Origin: Metallyticus violacea
Lineage: Eukaryota > Arthropoda > Insecta > Mantodea > Metallyticidae
Direction of reading: 5' to 3'
DNA length: 64,000 nt
Assembly: GCA_030762175.1 (NCBI GenBank)
Contig: CM060831.1
Span: 79,577,001-79,641,000 of the forward strand
The translations under genes and the position numbers were made by a program. Shown here in pieces: positions 23,331-34,740 of the stretch; within the stretch, counting starts at the first letter, position 1; the number at the start of each line of letters is the position of its first letter. The notes under the pieces were generated by a model. It was not told the DNA's origin and made no database searches. It saw only the letters and a program-made list of their open reading frames with translations.

Positions 23331-24480
23331 ATTTATGTAATGAAATGCAGCAGCAGCAATGGCATTGTGAGTTTGCTACAGAACCATCCTACAACCATAT
23401 GAAACTGATGACATCATGTGTGATGTGCAGAGCAAATCAATTCTGGAAGGTGCTACATAGCAGCAAATCTTGCTTATTTGCAACACTTTACACAATCATC
23501 ATAAAAGTCAGTCATATAATGTGAGGCAGGGGTTAGCAGATGGTGCTTTCTGCACGTTCTTAAGAGAGCACTTTGGAAGGTTTATATCCCAAGCTTTTTG
23601 CACATCAGAATGATCCAGATCGAAGAATGTAGTACTGCAAGTTTCACCGCATGGTACATGAAAATATGAGGAGAGTTTAATAAAGATGTTGGTCTGATGA
23701 AGCACAATTTGAGCTAATTGGTACAGTTAATCATAAATCTGTTCATTTGACTTCAATCTGTGCATCCATGTGACAAAGCAATCAGATTACAGTCAATGTT
23801 TGGTGCGAACTGTCATCCAAGGATTAAATTGAACCAATATTTTTTAAGGTATGGTGACTGGCCCCAATGTACCTTGAATGCTGAGAATATCCATTTTTCT
23901 GATGATTCATGCATTTTATGTGATTGAGCAATTTTACTTGCAGCAAGATGGTGCACTACCACAAAGACATGAGAGCTTATTTAATGACTTTCTACTGCCA
24001 CAGGTGACCGAGGTTGTTAAGGCGTGAACTCATGAGCAGCAGGTCTGGGGTTTGAATCCTGCCAGGACCGTCCTCCCTGACTGAGGTTTTTTCCAGGTTT
24101 TTCTCAGTCCTCATAAATGGCAAATGCCGGGGAGGCACCCTAAATTTAGGCCTAGAACGTTTCCTTCCTTCAAAAAATCCTTTCCCAATTTATCATTTCA
24201 TTTCATGTATCATCAGTGTCCCCAGCCTGTGGTGCCTCAGAAGTAAAAATGGGCATTAAACACTATTAAAAAAAAAAATGACTTTCTGCCAGGATGTTGG
24301 ATAGGATGAAGAGGTTCTTTTGAATTTTCTGCATGTTTCCCTGACTTAACATGCCTGAACTTTTACAATGGGAAACCCTACAAGTTATGGTGTACTGTAG
24401 GAAATAAACTACATGAGCTGCACAAGAGGAAAATATTTAAATTTTGTGCAGAGCAACCTCTATGGACACTATAGGCAAAG
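23330..24480 (+). mobile_element. mariner/Tc1-superfamily element, second subfamily, with SINE
   Basis: Forward frames give a helix-turn-helix piece, then FELIGTVNHKSVHLTSICAS, ITVNVWCELSS and QFYLQQDGALPQ, the second and third catalytic-domain blocks of the subfamily also seen at 6.6-7.6 and 30.6-31.4 kb. The sequence is interrupted immediately after QQDGA.. by a family B SINE, then resumes with DFLPGCWIG-like sequence (24277 on). Several stops show it is inactive. Confidence 0.75.
23994..24276 (+). mobile_element. SINE family B inside mariner-type element
   Basis: Head CTGCCACAGGTGACCGAGG, B box GGTTTGAATCCTGCC, full body, 3' tail GGCATTAAACACT plus A-run. The duplication AATGACTTTCT is at 23983-23993 and 24277-24287. 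Confidence 0.93.
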
Positions 24481-25190
24481 TACATCTTGACTTTCAAGGC
24501 CAGAGTTATAATTAAAAAAGTTCAAATCTATAGTAGTGTATTAAACCATTCAGCATGGCAAAAACAGCCCAGAAGATTTAAACTGTTTTAATTTTAACTA
24601 TAGGCAATGTTTTTCAGTAGTTTGCTGAAATCAAAAGTCTTTGATATCTTCATATATCCAGTAATAAAGCTTTGAAGCATAATTTGTCATTTTGGAGTGT
24701 GTTATCATTTTTGTGTCCCTTAGTATGTATTTTTAGAGATTGTGATGGTTAAAATAATAAGTTAGTTACAGATTATGATATTATAAACCATATTATGCTG
24801 TTATTTTTGGCTTCACATAATGTTGGTAAATTGAGATAATTCCGTAACCATCACAAATAGCATTTTCAATTACATATATCCAAAAGGGTTTTGAGGTCAG
24901 TTATGCCAAACTTTTATATCAACACTTTTAATTCTGAATTTTAATTTATTTCAATCAATTATCTAAAAATGTAATGTTAAAAAACAGCAATATTTTATTT
25001 ATTATGTATATTCTCAATCTTATATATATTAGATAGAGAGTAAAAGATATAAATTATTTTACACTTTATAAAATTAATAATTTAGAGCTTAGAAAAGTTG
25101 ATATGTGGTAAATTCATATAACTCAGATATTCTTAAGTTATTATCTAATACCATACATTCTATTGAGATTAAAAATTAATGTAAAAAAAT
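24481..25190. other. AT-rich intron sequence, nothing recognised
   Basis: No transposon ends or coding similarity seen. Confidence 0.5.
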
Positions 25191-25194
25191 CTAA

Positions 25195-26040
25195 GATTAT
25201 GTTATTCAAGAAGAGTTCTAAATTAAGGAAGGATGAGAGATGGCTCTGGGAAGGAAAAGAAATTTATGTAAGTAAACGTGAATATCTAGAAGTAATATTA
25301 AGTAGTAATTGAGGATGAAGTAAATAAAAGGAAAAGGTATTATAGGAGGAAAATTGGCAGCGAAAGCTGTAAAGGTATGTGCAAATTAAATGCTTGGAGA
25401 GAGTTTATGCAGCAATAGTGGCAAAAATGTTACATAGGATAGAGATTTGTGGTAGAGGGTTGGGCAAATGCTGATTTGATACACAGAAGTTTCTGTAAAT
25501 GAATTTTAGATACACTGAGAACATTACCGAATAGGTTAGCTCAAGCAGAGTTTGGACAAATAGGGCATAAAGGGAAAGTAATGGAAAGGACATTAAAGTA
25601 GTGGTTTAATATCAACAGGCTAGAGGAAGAAAGCTAGAGGAAGAAAATATTTTGAGACAATGCCTAATTTTCAAGAAAGGATAAAACAATGAACTACCTG
25701 TATGAGTACAATTAAGAAAATTTTGGAAAGGATTCCTATGGGAGATATATTGAAAGAGAGGAAACAAAAGAGAAAGGTTTTTTAAATTATATTAAGGACT
25801 AAAAATATTTAACTGAAGAAATATTTGGTGACTTTAATAAAAAAATACTTAAATTTGTATAGAGGCATGAACTGGGGTAGGGAAAAATATTCAAATGTGT
25901 AATAAGAATGACAGAGAAGGATTTGCATGCACCAGAACTGGAGTTGTAATATTGGAAGGAGTAGGTGGAGGGTTCATTATAGAGATATGTCCAATGTATG
26001 GAGTGAATAATATCTGGCATAAATTGAGTGTATAATAATT
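25195..26040 (+). pseudogene. LINE reverse-transcriptase C-terminal fragment
   Basis: Forward frame FKKSSKLRKDERWLWEGKEI then YVSKREYLEVILSS resembles the thumb/post-RT region of arthropod LINEs (the K.W.W.GKEIE....YLG block). A following block with YAAIVAKMLHRIEICGRGLG and a Lys/Glu-rich end fit the same element. Many stops. The clade is uncertain. Confidence 0.6.
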
Positions 26041-26047
26041 ATACTTG

Positions 26048-26185
26048 TAGACAATGAATGGTAATATATCTACATTAATGTATTCAACAAGTTCGCGCTA
26101 ACTCTATTTACTTACATAACACTAGGACATGTTTCTGAACCTAATTGTTTCCATCATTAGCTGTTGACCGACTACTTCTTCAACT
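26048..26185 (-). repeat. Single arm of hammerhead foldback family
   Basis: Shares TAATATATC(C)TACATTAATG and the following ~80 bp with the left arm of the foldback at 30094. On the reverse strand it contains CTAATGATGG, GAAAC (intact) and the palindrome ACATGT followed by C. The matching second arm is absent, so it is a truncated or monomeric copy. Confidence 0.6.
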
Positions 26186-26349
26186 GGCGCTGGATCCCAA
26201 AATGCTTTTGTGGCGGTCTCTGATGGTTCTAGTAGGAACTTGCTGAATTCTTCCTTGAGTGGAAATTAAAAATTCATCAATATTTTCTTATTTTTTAAGA
26301 TAAAAATCTTTTCCCAAGTGGATAGTTCTATTGGTTCATGAAATTCTTT

Positions 26350-26532
26350 TAGCATCCAGGTTTTCCCCAGTCCTCATAAATGGCAAATGCTGGGAAGATA
26401 CCTTAAAAAGCTAGGTCTGGAATGTTTCCTTCCTTTAAAAAAATCCTTTCCTAATTTATAATTTCACCTCTTGTATCATTAATGTTCACTGCCTGTGATG
26501 CCTCAGTGGTAAAAACAGGCATTAAACACTAT
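26350..26532 (+). mobile_element. SINE family B, 5'-truncated
   Basis: Body from CCAGGTTTTCCCCAGTCCTC to the 3' tail GGCATTAAACACTATTT. The tRNA head is missing. Confidence 0.82.
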
Positions 26533-26548
26533 TTGAAATAATTTTGAA

Positions 26549-26873
26549 ATAATCTCTGTGAGTCGGAATATTAAAACACTTTTTTTGGTTTCACTTAAAT
26601 GAGATTTTACTCAGGACATATGTTTTGTAGAAATGTTTTCCAATCATCAGCTGTTCACGACTAATGAATCACTCGTAGAAGTTGGATAGGTAGGAATTAC
26701 AAGATCACAAGAGTCCACCCGGATTCCTACTTACCCAACTTCTACGAATGATCCATTAGTCGTGAAAACATTGATGATGTGGAAAACATTTCCACAAAAG
26801 GTATGTCCTGAGTAAAATCTCATTTAAGTGAAGCCAAAAAAAGTGTTTTAATATTCTGACTCACAGAGATTAT
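26549..26873. repeat. Long foldback palindrome with hammerhead-like motif in each arm
   Basis: Arms 26549-26698 and 26723-26873 are near-identical inverted copies with a 24-bp loop. On the reverse strand the left arm has an exact CTGATGA (26650-26644) and stem III palindrome ACATATGT (26616-26623). On the forward strand the right arm has TTGATGA (26771-26777), a perfect 8-bp stem II (TGTGGAAA/TTTCCACA, loop ACA), then AAAGG where GAAAC is expected and ATGTC. No coding sequence. Confidence 0.85.
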
Positions 26874-27639
26874 TAGTGCATGTTTCACTGTGTTCGATTC
26901 CAAATAGAACTAATATGAAACTATTTGAAATATTCATATTCACCATGCATTCCCCTCAACCATTTACTAGTCATTCTGCAACAGCCAGCTAGCTACTAAA
27001 ATAACAAATCCTGGCCATCAATTAGCTGGAAGGTAGTTCAATGAGATGCACAGCATAATTTACAAAGTATGAAATATTGTGCATTTAAAGCATAAGCTAT
27101 AAATGATAAGTCCTTTATCTTACCACAACATTAATCATAGTGTAGATGTGAATTTATTTTCCAAGAAGAAACTGCAGGAAGCGTTACATGTTTTGAAATT
27201 AGAGGTATACATCAGGCAGATAGGAAGTGTTGACATTATCTATTGCAGAACCACCATATGATTTACAATCAACCAGCCTATGGCTAGATCACAGAATAAG
27301 GAACAAACAGAATGGAAACTCCTCTACAATCTATGTTCGCATGACTATTATGCCCCATTTTGATATCTTGTAAACAGCCGTTATGTCTAGCTCATAGTGG
27401 ATGATTGTTTTGCACATTGTGAATTTTGATTTTTTAGTACAAACAATCATCATACATAGCTTTGAGTGAACATTGCTTTATAATTTTGAATCTTACATTT
27501 GTAAATGTTTATAATGTTGTACGTTTTATAATGAGTGTTTGTAACAGTAAAGGGGTTGTTGGTGCTGAGCACCTAACTGCAAAAATGATTCCAACACAAA
27601 TAAAGACAAACTTTGTTTAGGATTCCAAAAGATGAGCAA
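26874..27639. other. AT-rich intron sequence, nothing recognised
   Basis: No recognised repeat or coding signal between the foldback and the THAP/P-like element. Confidence 0.45.
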
Positions 27640-28056
27640 AAGTAAATAAAATAATATTAATAAATTATCTAGAGTATATTATTACTCAGAATGGAAATAG
27701 TTTGTCTTCATTTCAAATTATCCATAACCCTAACTATAAAATTATCAATCCTATTATATTTTTCCAGTGCAAAGAAATGTACTATATACAGCAGAAGGGA
27801 AGATTCATTTAAAAAAAATGGCTACATATTTAAATAAAAACTGCACAATATGTAATGTGCACTTTGAAGATGTGATGTTTTTAAATTTTTATAAAAAATT
27901 GGTTGAAACCTAATGCTGTTCCTACATTATTCAACATATTAAATTCACCAAAACAGAAACTCAAAAAAGAAAAGCATATAAAGAGAGTAACAGTGAAGAA
28001 TGTCAAGTGGCTAAGAAGGTTAAAACTAATGTACAGGTAAATATATTATTTTTACA

Positions 28057-28105
<49 letters not shown>

Positions 28106-29300
28106 GTAAGATATGTATTTTATACTAAATTATGGTCCTAGACCCAATAAAAAACTATTTTCTGTCGAACAAAGTTAAATGCAGAGTTAATTCAGTGGGC
28201 ACACTTTACTTATATAGAAAGATATCAGCTGTAATGTAGATGGTAGAACACATTCTTTAAGTAATTTTAGGTCTTATATTTTAGGCTGATAATATGAATG
28301 AAAAGACAACTACTGACACCAATCCTGACTTCTCAAGCAGCTGTGTCTGTTAGGTGTCACTTTTATTTATCAACTCACAGCTGGAGGAAAAAAAATTCAG
28401 AGGACAATCAAAATTGCTTCGAAGAAAATCTGGTCACAATAAAGCCACATTGTCACCTGTAGCAATAAACACTATATAGTGATTTTCAGTTTGTGGGTGT
28501 AAATAATGACTTATTTAAGAGTGTGTATGATAGGTTTTTAAGTAAAGAATTATCACAAGTGGAGTTAAGGAATTGTAGCAAGAGAGGGAATGCCATATCA
28601 AAATCAATTAGAAACTATGACTCAAATGCAGTATTTTTTAAGTCCTAATGACTATAGATTTATGAAGTCTAAAGTTGAAGGTAAGCAATTTAAGTAAGAG
28701 AGATAAATACTGTGTCTTATGTGCAGCTGAAATGTTATTGAAATCAATTCTGTTTCACTCCATATCAAATGATAAAATTAGAATTATATAATACAATTGA
28801 AGCCTGCAACATTTGTGTTAGTTTTTATGATCCGAAGTATTTGTGGTAATTGGAAGCAGCCAATTAGCCACTACTTCATAAATTCTGGTTGTTTTGCAGT
28901 AAAATTTAAACTAATAGTTCATTATATAATTAATATACTACATAACATTAATTAAGAATTTGTTTTTTGTTTGTGATATGGGTTTAAACTTTCTCCAACA
29001 TGTATATTGAAAGTATAACACACAAAACTCCATATTTTGTAGTTAGAGACCACAAAGTATTTTTTATGTTTGATGTACCACACTTTTACTCTTCGAGAAA
29101 AGTCTTAGTAAAGTATAATTTTCTAATTCATGATAATTGGCATCATATTATAAACATTTATAATAGAGACAAACAACAGAACTTGCAACAAACTAAGAAT
29201 CTAGCAGATGCTCATGTTTTCCCAAATGAAAGTGAACTAGCTGTTCAAATTTTCAATCATACTGTGGCAAGTTCACTTGGTCATATGTCAGTTTAGGTGA
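27640..29300 (+). pseudogene. P-element/THAP9-like transposase remnant
   Basis: A THAP-like DNA-binding start near 27770-27990 reads CAKKCTIYSRREDSF, then CNVHFEDVMFLNFYKK in shifted frames. After a donor-like GTAAAT near 28035 come a microsatellite and a block with FLSPNDYRFMKSKV (28640-28680). The frame 29000-29296 reads THKTPYFVVRDHKVFFMFDV, PHFYSSRKVLVKYNF and AVQIFNHTVASSLG, matching the THAP9/P transposase core (VYF.FDPPHL.K..RN.L.KY, then QV.SHTVA). Stops and frame changes elsewhere make it a relic. Confidence 0.75.
28062..28105 (+). repeat. (ATT)n microsatellite
   Basis: Uninterrupted ATT run inside the THAP9-like remnant. Confidence 0.97.
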
Positions 29301-30093
29301 TCTTGACTTGTCTGCAGTTGGAACTTATCTAAAAATTGCTTAACCATTCAAGAATGTGTTTGTTTGGCAGATTCACAAGAAGAAGAAAATAATTTTGATT
29401 GAGGCAAAATATATTCTCATTATAAAGTATATGGAAATAAAATTATGGATATCTTTAGAAATTTTGTGTATCCAAGTTCAAGCTGTATGAGTTAGATCAA
29501 ACACTTGGAAATTATTTTCACTGAAAACATTTTCAGATTGATGACAGGAAAAAAATGTTGGAAATAAATTGATAAATATAATAGAGAATATACTGCTTAC
29601 CACCCATGTAAGTTGTTCCTTCATTGTTATTTGATTAAATTGTTTGTGAGGATGAGAATTTTTTATTAAATGAAGTTCATGAGCTGGGATTTTAAAAAAA
29701 AAATATTTAAAAATAAAAAATTAATTAAAATGACACATTTATGAAGTATGTAAGAATGTTTGGTATGAACTAGTAGGCCTATATATATATATATATAATG
29801 TATACAGTGTGAATCTCCTAAAACTTGCACGACAAATATTTCTGAAACGGAAAGTGCTATTGATGTGCCGCTTTCACAGAATTGAAATTTAGACAAGGGC
29901 TCATAATTGCAACGCATATACAGTTGTTAATAAATATTAAAATGTGTAAAAGTTACATTTTTTCAAATGGAACAATGCCTATTGACACCAAGAAGATAAA
30001 ACTAAGGGAAAATGGAATGTCAATGGTGTTTTTTGCAAAATCCTAAATAGGTTAAGTAAAATTGTACTTACAAAGCTGTAGATAATGCAGTGG
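29301..30093. other. AT-rich intron sequence with a short (AT)n run
   Basis: The only feature seen is the TATATA run near 29781-29798. Confidence 0.5.
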
Positions 30094-30358
30094 TAATATA
30101 TCCTACATTAATGTGTTCAATTTGTTAACACTAACTCCACTTACTTTTTAAAACTTAGGACTAGTTTCGGGAAAGGTCCTTCCCATCATCGGCTGGTGTT
30201 GACTGAATGCCATTGTTGCCGTTTGAAAAATTCAAACAATGGCATTCAGTCAACAGCAGCCGATGATGGGAGGGATCTCTCCCAAAACTAGTCCTATGTT
30301 TTAAAAAATAAGTGGAGTTAGTGTTTACAAATTGAATTCATTAATGTAGGATATATCT
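30094..30358. repeat. Long foldback palindrome with hammerhead-like motif in each arm
   Basis: The arms meet almost at the centre (loop near 30219-30224), from TAATATATCCTACATTAATG on the left to its inverse on the right. Left arm, reverse strand: CCGATGA, stem II GGGAA/TTCCC, intact GAAAC, stem III ACTAGT, then GTC. Right arm, forward: CCGATGA (30260-30266), stem II GGGAG/CTCCC, AAAAC (30284-30288), ACTAGT (30287-30292), GTC (30291-30293). Outer AAC/GTT and AG/CT pairs could form stem I. Core U4 is C in both arms. Confidence 0.85.
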
Positions 30359-30589
30359 TAAGTAGGTTGTTTACAAGCTATCATAATATGAAACATTTAA
30401 ATACCTACGATGTTCGTATGTTTACTTTTTTTTTGTCGTCCTGAATTTGCAAGAAAACACATATTACATTGTGTACTTACGTGTACTTGTACACTTTTAC
30501 TACATCAGCACTCAAGAAATACAAAAATGGTTAAACAAATGCTGTGAATTCTGAAGAAGAAACATAATAATATTGCCTCCAAGATTGTG

Positions 30590-31400
30590 TTCAAAAATAT
30601 GACCATCAGCTATAATACAGTCTTCCAGTCTGCCATTTGAAGATTTCAGCAGAAGTTTCAGACAGGCAGCTGTAATACATTTTTTCATATCTTCTGGTAT
30701 AGTGGGTATGTCCTTGTAGTGACTTTTAGCTTTCCATACAGAAACAAATCTAAAGGGGTCAAATCTGTTGAACAGTTAGGCCAATGTATAGGTCCCCTTC
30801 ATCCAGTTCAACAATTTTGAAACAATCAGTAAAGACAAGCTGCAGTACTTCTTGCACTATGAGCTCGGCAATCATCATGTTGAAACCATAGGTTCGTCCA
30901 AGTCTGTAGTGAAAGTCTTCTAACATATGTAGAACTTCATCCGTTAAGAGGTTGACATACTTGTGGAAATCCAGTGTTCCTTCTATGAAAAAAGAACCTC
31001 TGAGATGATGATTTACTTTTCCACACCGCACATTTAAACTCCATAACGCTAGTGGGGATTGTTTACTGACCAATAGTGCATGTTTCTCAAGTTGACTTGG
31101 CCATGATTTATATTGTTTTTTCATCACTAAACAAGATACATGACAAATATAGTATATCTGTCTTATTATCCATGTAAAACAGTTAACAGAATTCTCAAAA
31201 TTGTTTCCTTGTAGCTCTTGATGGAGAGAGATATGATATGAATGGTGGAGAATGTGTGGCATACTTGCCTGACTCATGCCATTCCCTCTTTCAATTGCAC
31301 GGGAGCCAACTTGCAGATATACAGCATGAGCAGCTAGAACATTAATTTCATCCTTTTCTCCAGTCACTTATTTGTTCCCATTATGTTTTTGAGATGATAC
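30590..31400 (-). pseudogene. mariner/Tc1-superfamily transposase with long open frame
   Basis: The reverse frame 31367-30759 stays open for 202 codons: EINVLAAHAV ... SRAIERGNGMSQASMPHILH (helix-turn-helix), YHISLHQELQGNNFENSVNC, SPLALWSLNVRCGKVNHHLR and GSFFIEGTLDFHKYVNLLTD, then VLHMLEDFHYRLG. The same order occurs in the subfamily at 6.6 and 23.3 kb. The usual FQQDGA block is replaced by out-of-frame sequence (YGFNMMIAEL), and downstream DLTPLD-type sequence (30770-30720) is shifted. It is therefore non-functional despite the long frame. Confidence 0.8.
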
Positions 31401-32860
31401 ACCTCTACTAACTAATTGGTTAAAGAGGTTTGCAAATAACTGTTGAAATAGTTGACCTCAATTGGTATATCTTTCAGAATACACAGTACAAGTACAGCAT
31501 TTTTCTACATTATCCATACACTATGACTTTTTCAGCATTAGTAAATATCATCTTCCAGCGCATCGTACTGCTACACAGAACTATAATAAAGTGCTTGTCA
31601 GCAAATCGCAAAGCAATCGGTGTAAAGGAAACTAATTTATTTGCAGTGCAAGGTTAGGTGATTCACCTGGTGTAATAAAAATTAAAAGTAAAGTAATGTA
31701 AGGGAACAATGTAACTAAAATTATAAGAACTAGAGAAGTAGAAATTGCTAAAACACATTACAGAATTTTAATAGTATATTATAATTAATTAAATATTTAA
31801 GCTCAGTTTATTTTTTATATACTTTTGTAATAAGATAGTAGGCCTCATTAATTTAATATAATTCTGAATAATTGTTATATTTTTATTACCCTTATTATTC
31901 TTATGTATGTTTAGTTAACTAAATGTCATAGTCTATGGTGTTAATTTTTTCCATTTGGAGTTTCTTTTTGCTATAGTATTGTTTATTACAAACATAGGAT
32001 ACTACAACTTTAATGAGTAAGTAAGATTTTTTCATACGTTTTATTTCAACTTATTTTTGCATAAAACATCAACAGTGAAAAAGCTGTCATTCTGCATTTA
32101 CTGGGTATCACATTGTGACTGACATTGCATCTAGGCTTAATAAAGATCATTCTGTTTGTTCATTATTTTGTGGCTAGATAATTCAATAGCTGCATATTAA
32201 TTAATAATAATTGTGGAAGTTTCATTTCTTTTGTCTTTCTCTCTCTGTTATTTTAGAATAGTAGAGTTATTAGATTAATTTTTACCCGATTCAAAATCTT
32301 CATATCCCATGTTGCAATTATTTACCATCTACATGAAAGCCACTTCATTAATGAGAACTTGTTTTCTTCTTAAACTCTCATATAGAAGGATATATATATA
32401 CAGTCTCTTTTTAATTGTTGGATGCAGAACTATTATTGTCTACTGTAATTTATTAAGAATTTTAATATGTTTCTAATATGTGAAACTGCTGTTTACCACT
32501 GTTATTGTAATTGCAATACTGTTATCTTTATAAAAGTACCATAAATTAAGATTACTTCATCCCTTATACACAGTGACCCAATATGACAGTTTTCAGAACT
32601 TCTTGTGGGACATCTGCATAGAATTAAATAAAAATATTTTTTCAAGGAAAAAGTAGCACATTGCAATTTATTAATTTAAATTTTTTTTTTAAAAAAAATC
32701 ACATTTTATAAGTGGGCTTGATGACAATGAAAACGTTCATTTGGCTCTGAAAGTTCACCATACAGTAAAACATGATCAATGTCTCTAATATCAGGAGTGA
32801 AACATAACTGCATGATGGTCCAGTGCACTTTAATTTTCAAGTATTTCCATAAAAATTAGT
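31401..32860. other. AT-rich intron sequence, nothing recognised
   Basis: No coding similarity, repeat ends or RNA features found. Confidence 0.5.
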
Positions 32861-32869
32861 CTTCAGCCA

Positions 32870-33010
32870 TCAGATCTGTAGATAATGCTGCCCAGGCAAC
32901 ATCAGCAAACCAAGAAATTATGCATCCAGGAAACAGATCTACAGAGTATTCTTCCTTTGCAACAAGAGCTGTGTGCACAGGCGCATTGTTAAAGAAGTAC
33001 CAATGGTGCA
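32870..33010 (-). pseudogene. mariner transposase fragment
   Basis: The reverse strand reads HWYFFNNAPVHTALVAKEEY, close to the HDNA.VHTA.VAKE block around the second catalytic Asp in the mariner at 9.1-10.8 kb. It is only about 45 codons long. Confidence 0.6.
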
Positions 33011-33039
33011 GTCATGTTTGTAAGAAAAAATCAAAATAT

Positions 33040-33480
33040 ATGGGTTAAAGAATGTTTGAATGGCAGAAGATCAGCAAACAAGAAGAGTGCCATCCTTAAA
33101 ACTATGCTCTTTATCAAAATACAAGAATGTATTCTATAAATATTTTAATCTGTCATTTCAGACTTACCACACTGATACATGCTCCACTTGTAAGGTTAGT
33201 CTCATGAAAATAAAATCAGAGAAATGTTTGGATACAAAAAATGAATTAAGAACCAGTCACAGATTGCATAAACTTTGTGCACAGCAGTTTTATAGAATTA
33301 TGAAAGGACAAAATTTAGGTGTTATTAAGATGGTCTTTGATATGCAACAAAACCAGTTGCTTCCAAAACTGCCAGTGAGTGAAATTTTCTGTGCTAGATT
33401 ATACAATATATGGCTCATGTTTATGATTAAAAAACGAAAAGTATTGTTTTCTATACCTGGCTGAAAACAGGGTCTTCGAG
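33040..33480 (+). pseudogene. Transposon-associated protein fragment (DTC..C / HELHK-like)
   Basis: The forward frame 33060-33464 (134 codons) contains NLSFQTYHTDTCSTCKVSLM, SHRLHKLCAQQFYRIMKG, VIKMVFDMQQNQLLPKLPVS and EIFCARLYNIWLM. This order (DTC.TC, HxLHKxxAxxFY, FDxQQNxxLPxLxxxxxFYxRxLxxY) is that of a multicopy arthropod protein family that I associate with transposable elements but cannot assign to a superfamily. A stop ends it where the family would continue. Confidence 0.55.
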
Positions 33481-33579
33481 AGGATGCAAACAAGTTAACT
33501 GAATTTTCTTTCTGACTTACTTATAGCATTCTTGGAAAATAGTTCAAGATTCAAGAATATTCTTAATTTCTTCAAAAGT

Positions 33580-34400
33580 ATACACAACTTGTGCATCACA
33601 TACCACATGTCCGAACCCAAGCTGCAATTGCAGACATGGAGCAAGGCATAAAAAATCTAACTGCTTCCCTGAACACCGCCAAATTCAAAAGTAGTTAAGT
33701 TTTCCTAGCAACCTTTCCAAATGTGCAGTTCCTCATTGCAAAAAAGGAAGAAATAAAAGAATACTAAATCACTGATCTTCAGAACATTGGCACAATGGTT
33801 GCAGCTAATAATTCGTAAACAGATAGCAAAAAAATAGACAAAAAGTTTGGGAGCAAAAACTTCAACTCCATTACTCATAAAGATGCATCTTGTGGCACCT
33901 TCTTAAATCCTACAAATCCTCAAAAGCAAAGGCACTCCACACTCCTCAAGGCATCACATCAAGAGAAAGCCAACAGTATCTCCAATGCCTTAAAAGAGAG
34001 ATTCAGTCAAAGCTCAGCTACAAATCCTACCTATGATAGTGCAGTAAAAAACTGGATTCATGCATGACTGGCAGAACAAAACTAACAACCCACTCTAATC
34101 TCACCAATACAAACTTACCAAGCTATATAACAACTAAAAAGCAATACAAAGCCCTGACAAAATTACAAAAGAACAACTAAAAATTTACCACAGAAAACAA
34201 TGATGCAATTCAGTAACTTTACAATATCCGCCTTTGCCTTCACTACTTACTTCCTGCTTGGAAAGAGGTAAAAATATATGCAAAAAACAGAAGCAATTAC
34301 AACTATCCAACAAACTATTAGTTTGCTTTCCAACTTGGAAAATATTTGAAACACTGTTAGTTCAACAAATCAAGACAGCAATCCTGGGAGACCTGGCAGT
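33580..34400 (+). pseudogene. Jockey/I-type LINE reverse transcriptase fragment
   Basis: The region before the RT core reads FNSITHKDASCGTFLNP then EKANSISNALKERFSQSSAT and NPTYDSAVKNWI, followed by the start of the RT domain (TMMQFSNFT, YFLLGKR, LLSNLENI with shifted frames). The layout matches the linker between endonuclease and RT and the first RT motifs of Jockey-like LINEs. Stops are frequent. It is cut off by the microsatellite and SINE pair. Confidence 0.7.
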
Positions 34401-34420
34401 GGATGCTGATGATAAATGAG

Positions 34421-34423
<3 letters not shown>

Positions 34424-34456
<33 letters not shown>

Positions 34457-34475
34457 GTTGTTGTTGTTGTTGTTG
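34424..34475 (+). repeat. (ATT)n followed by (GTT)n microsatellite
   Basis: Two adjoining trinucleotide runs at the 3' (tail) end of a reverse-oriented SINE B, as expected if they grew from its tail. Confidence 0.95.
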
Positions 34476-34740
34476 TGTTTAACGCCTGTTTTTACTACTG
34501 AGTCACCACAGGCGGTGGACACTGATGATACATGAGATGAAATGATACATTGGGAAAGGATTTTTTTTAAGGAAGGAGACGTTCCAGGCCTAGTTTAGGG
34601 TATCTCCCCGGCATTTGCCATTTATGAAGACTGAGGAAAACCTGGAAAAAACCTCAGTCAGGGAATACAGTCCTGGTGGGATTCGAACCCCAGAACCTCC
34701 TGCTCATGAGTCCATGCCTTAATGACCCCTGCCACCTGTG
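34476..34740 (-). mobile_element. SINE family B, first of a tandem pair
   Basis: Complete in reverse: tail complement GTGTTTAACGCCTGTTTTTA, body, B-box complement GGATTCGAACCCCAG, head end CCACCTGTGGCGG. Confidence 0.92.
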
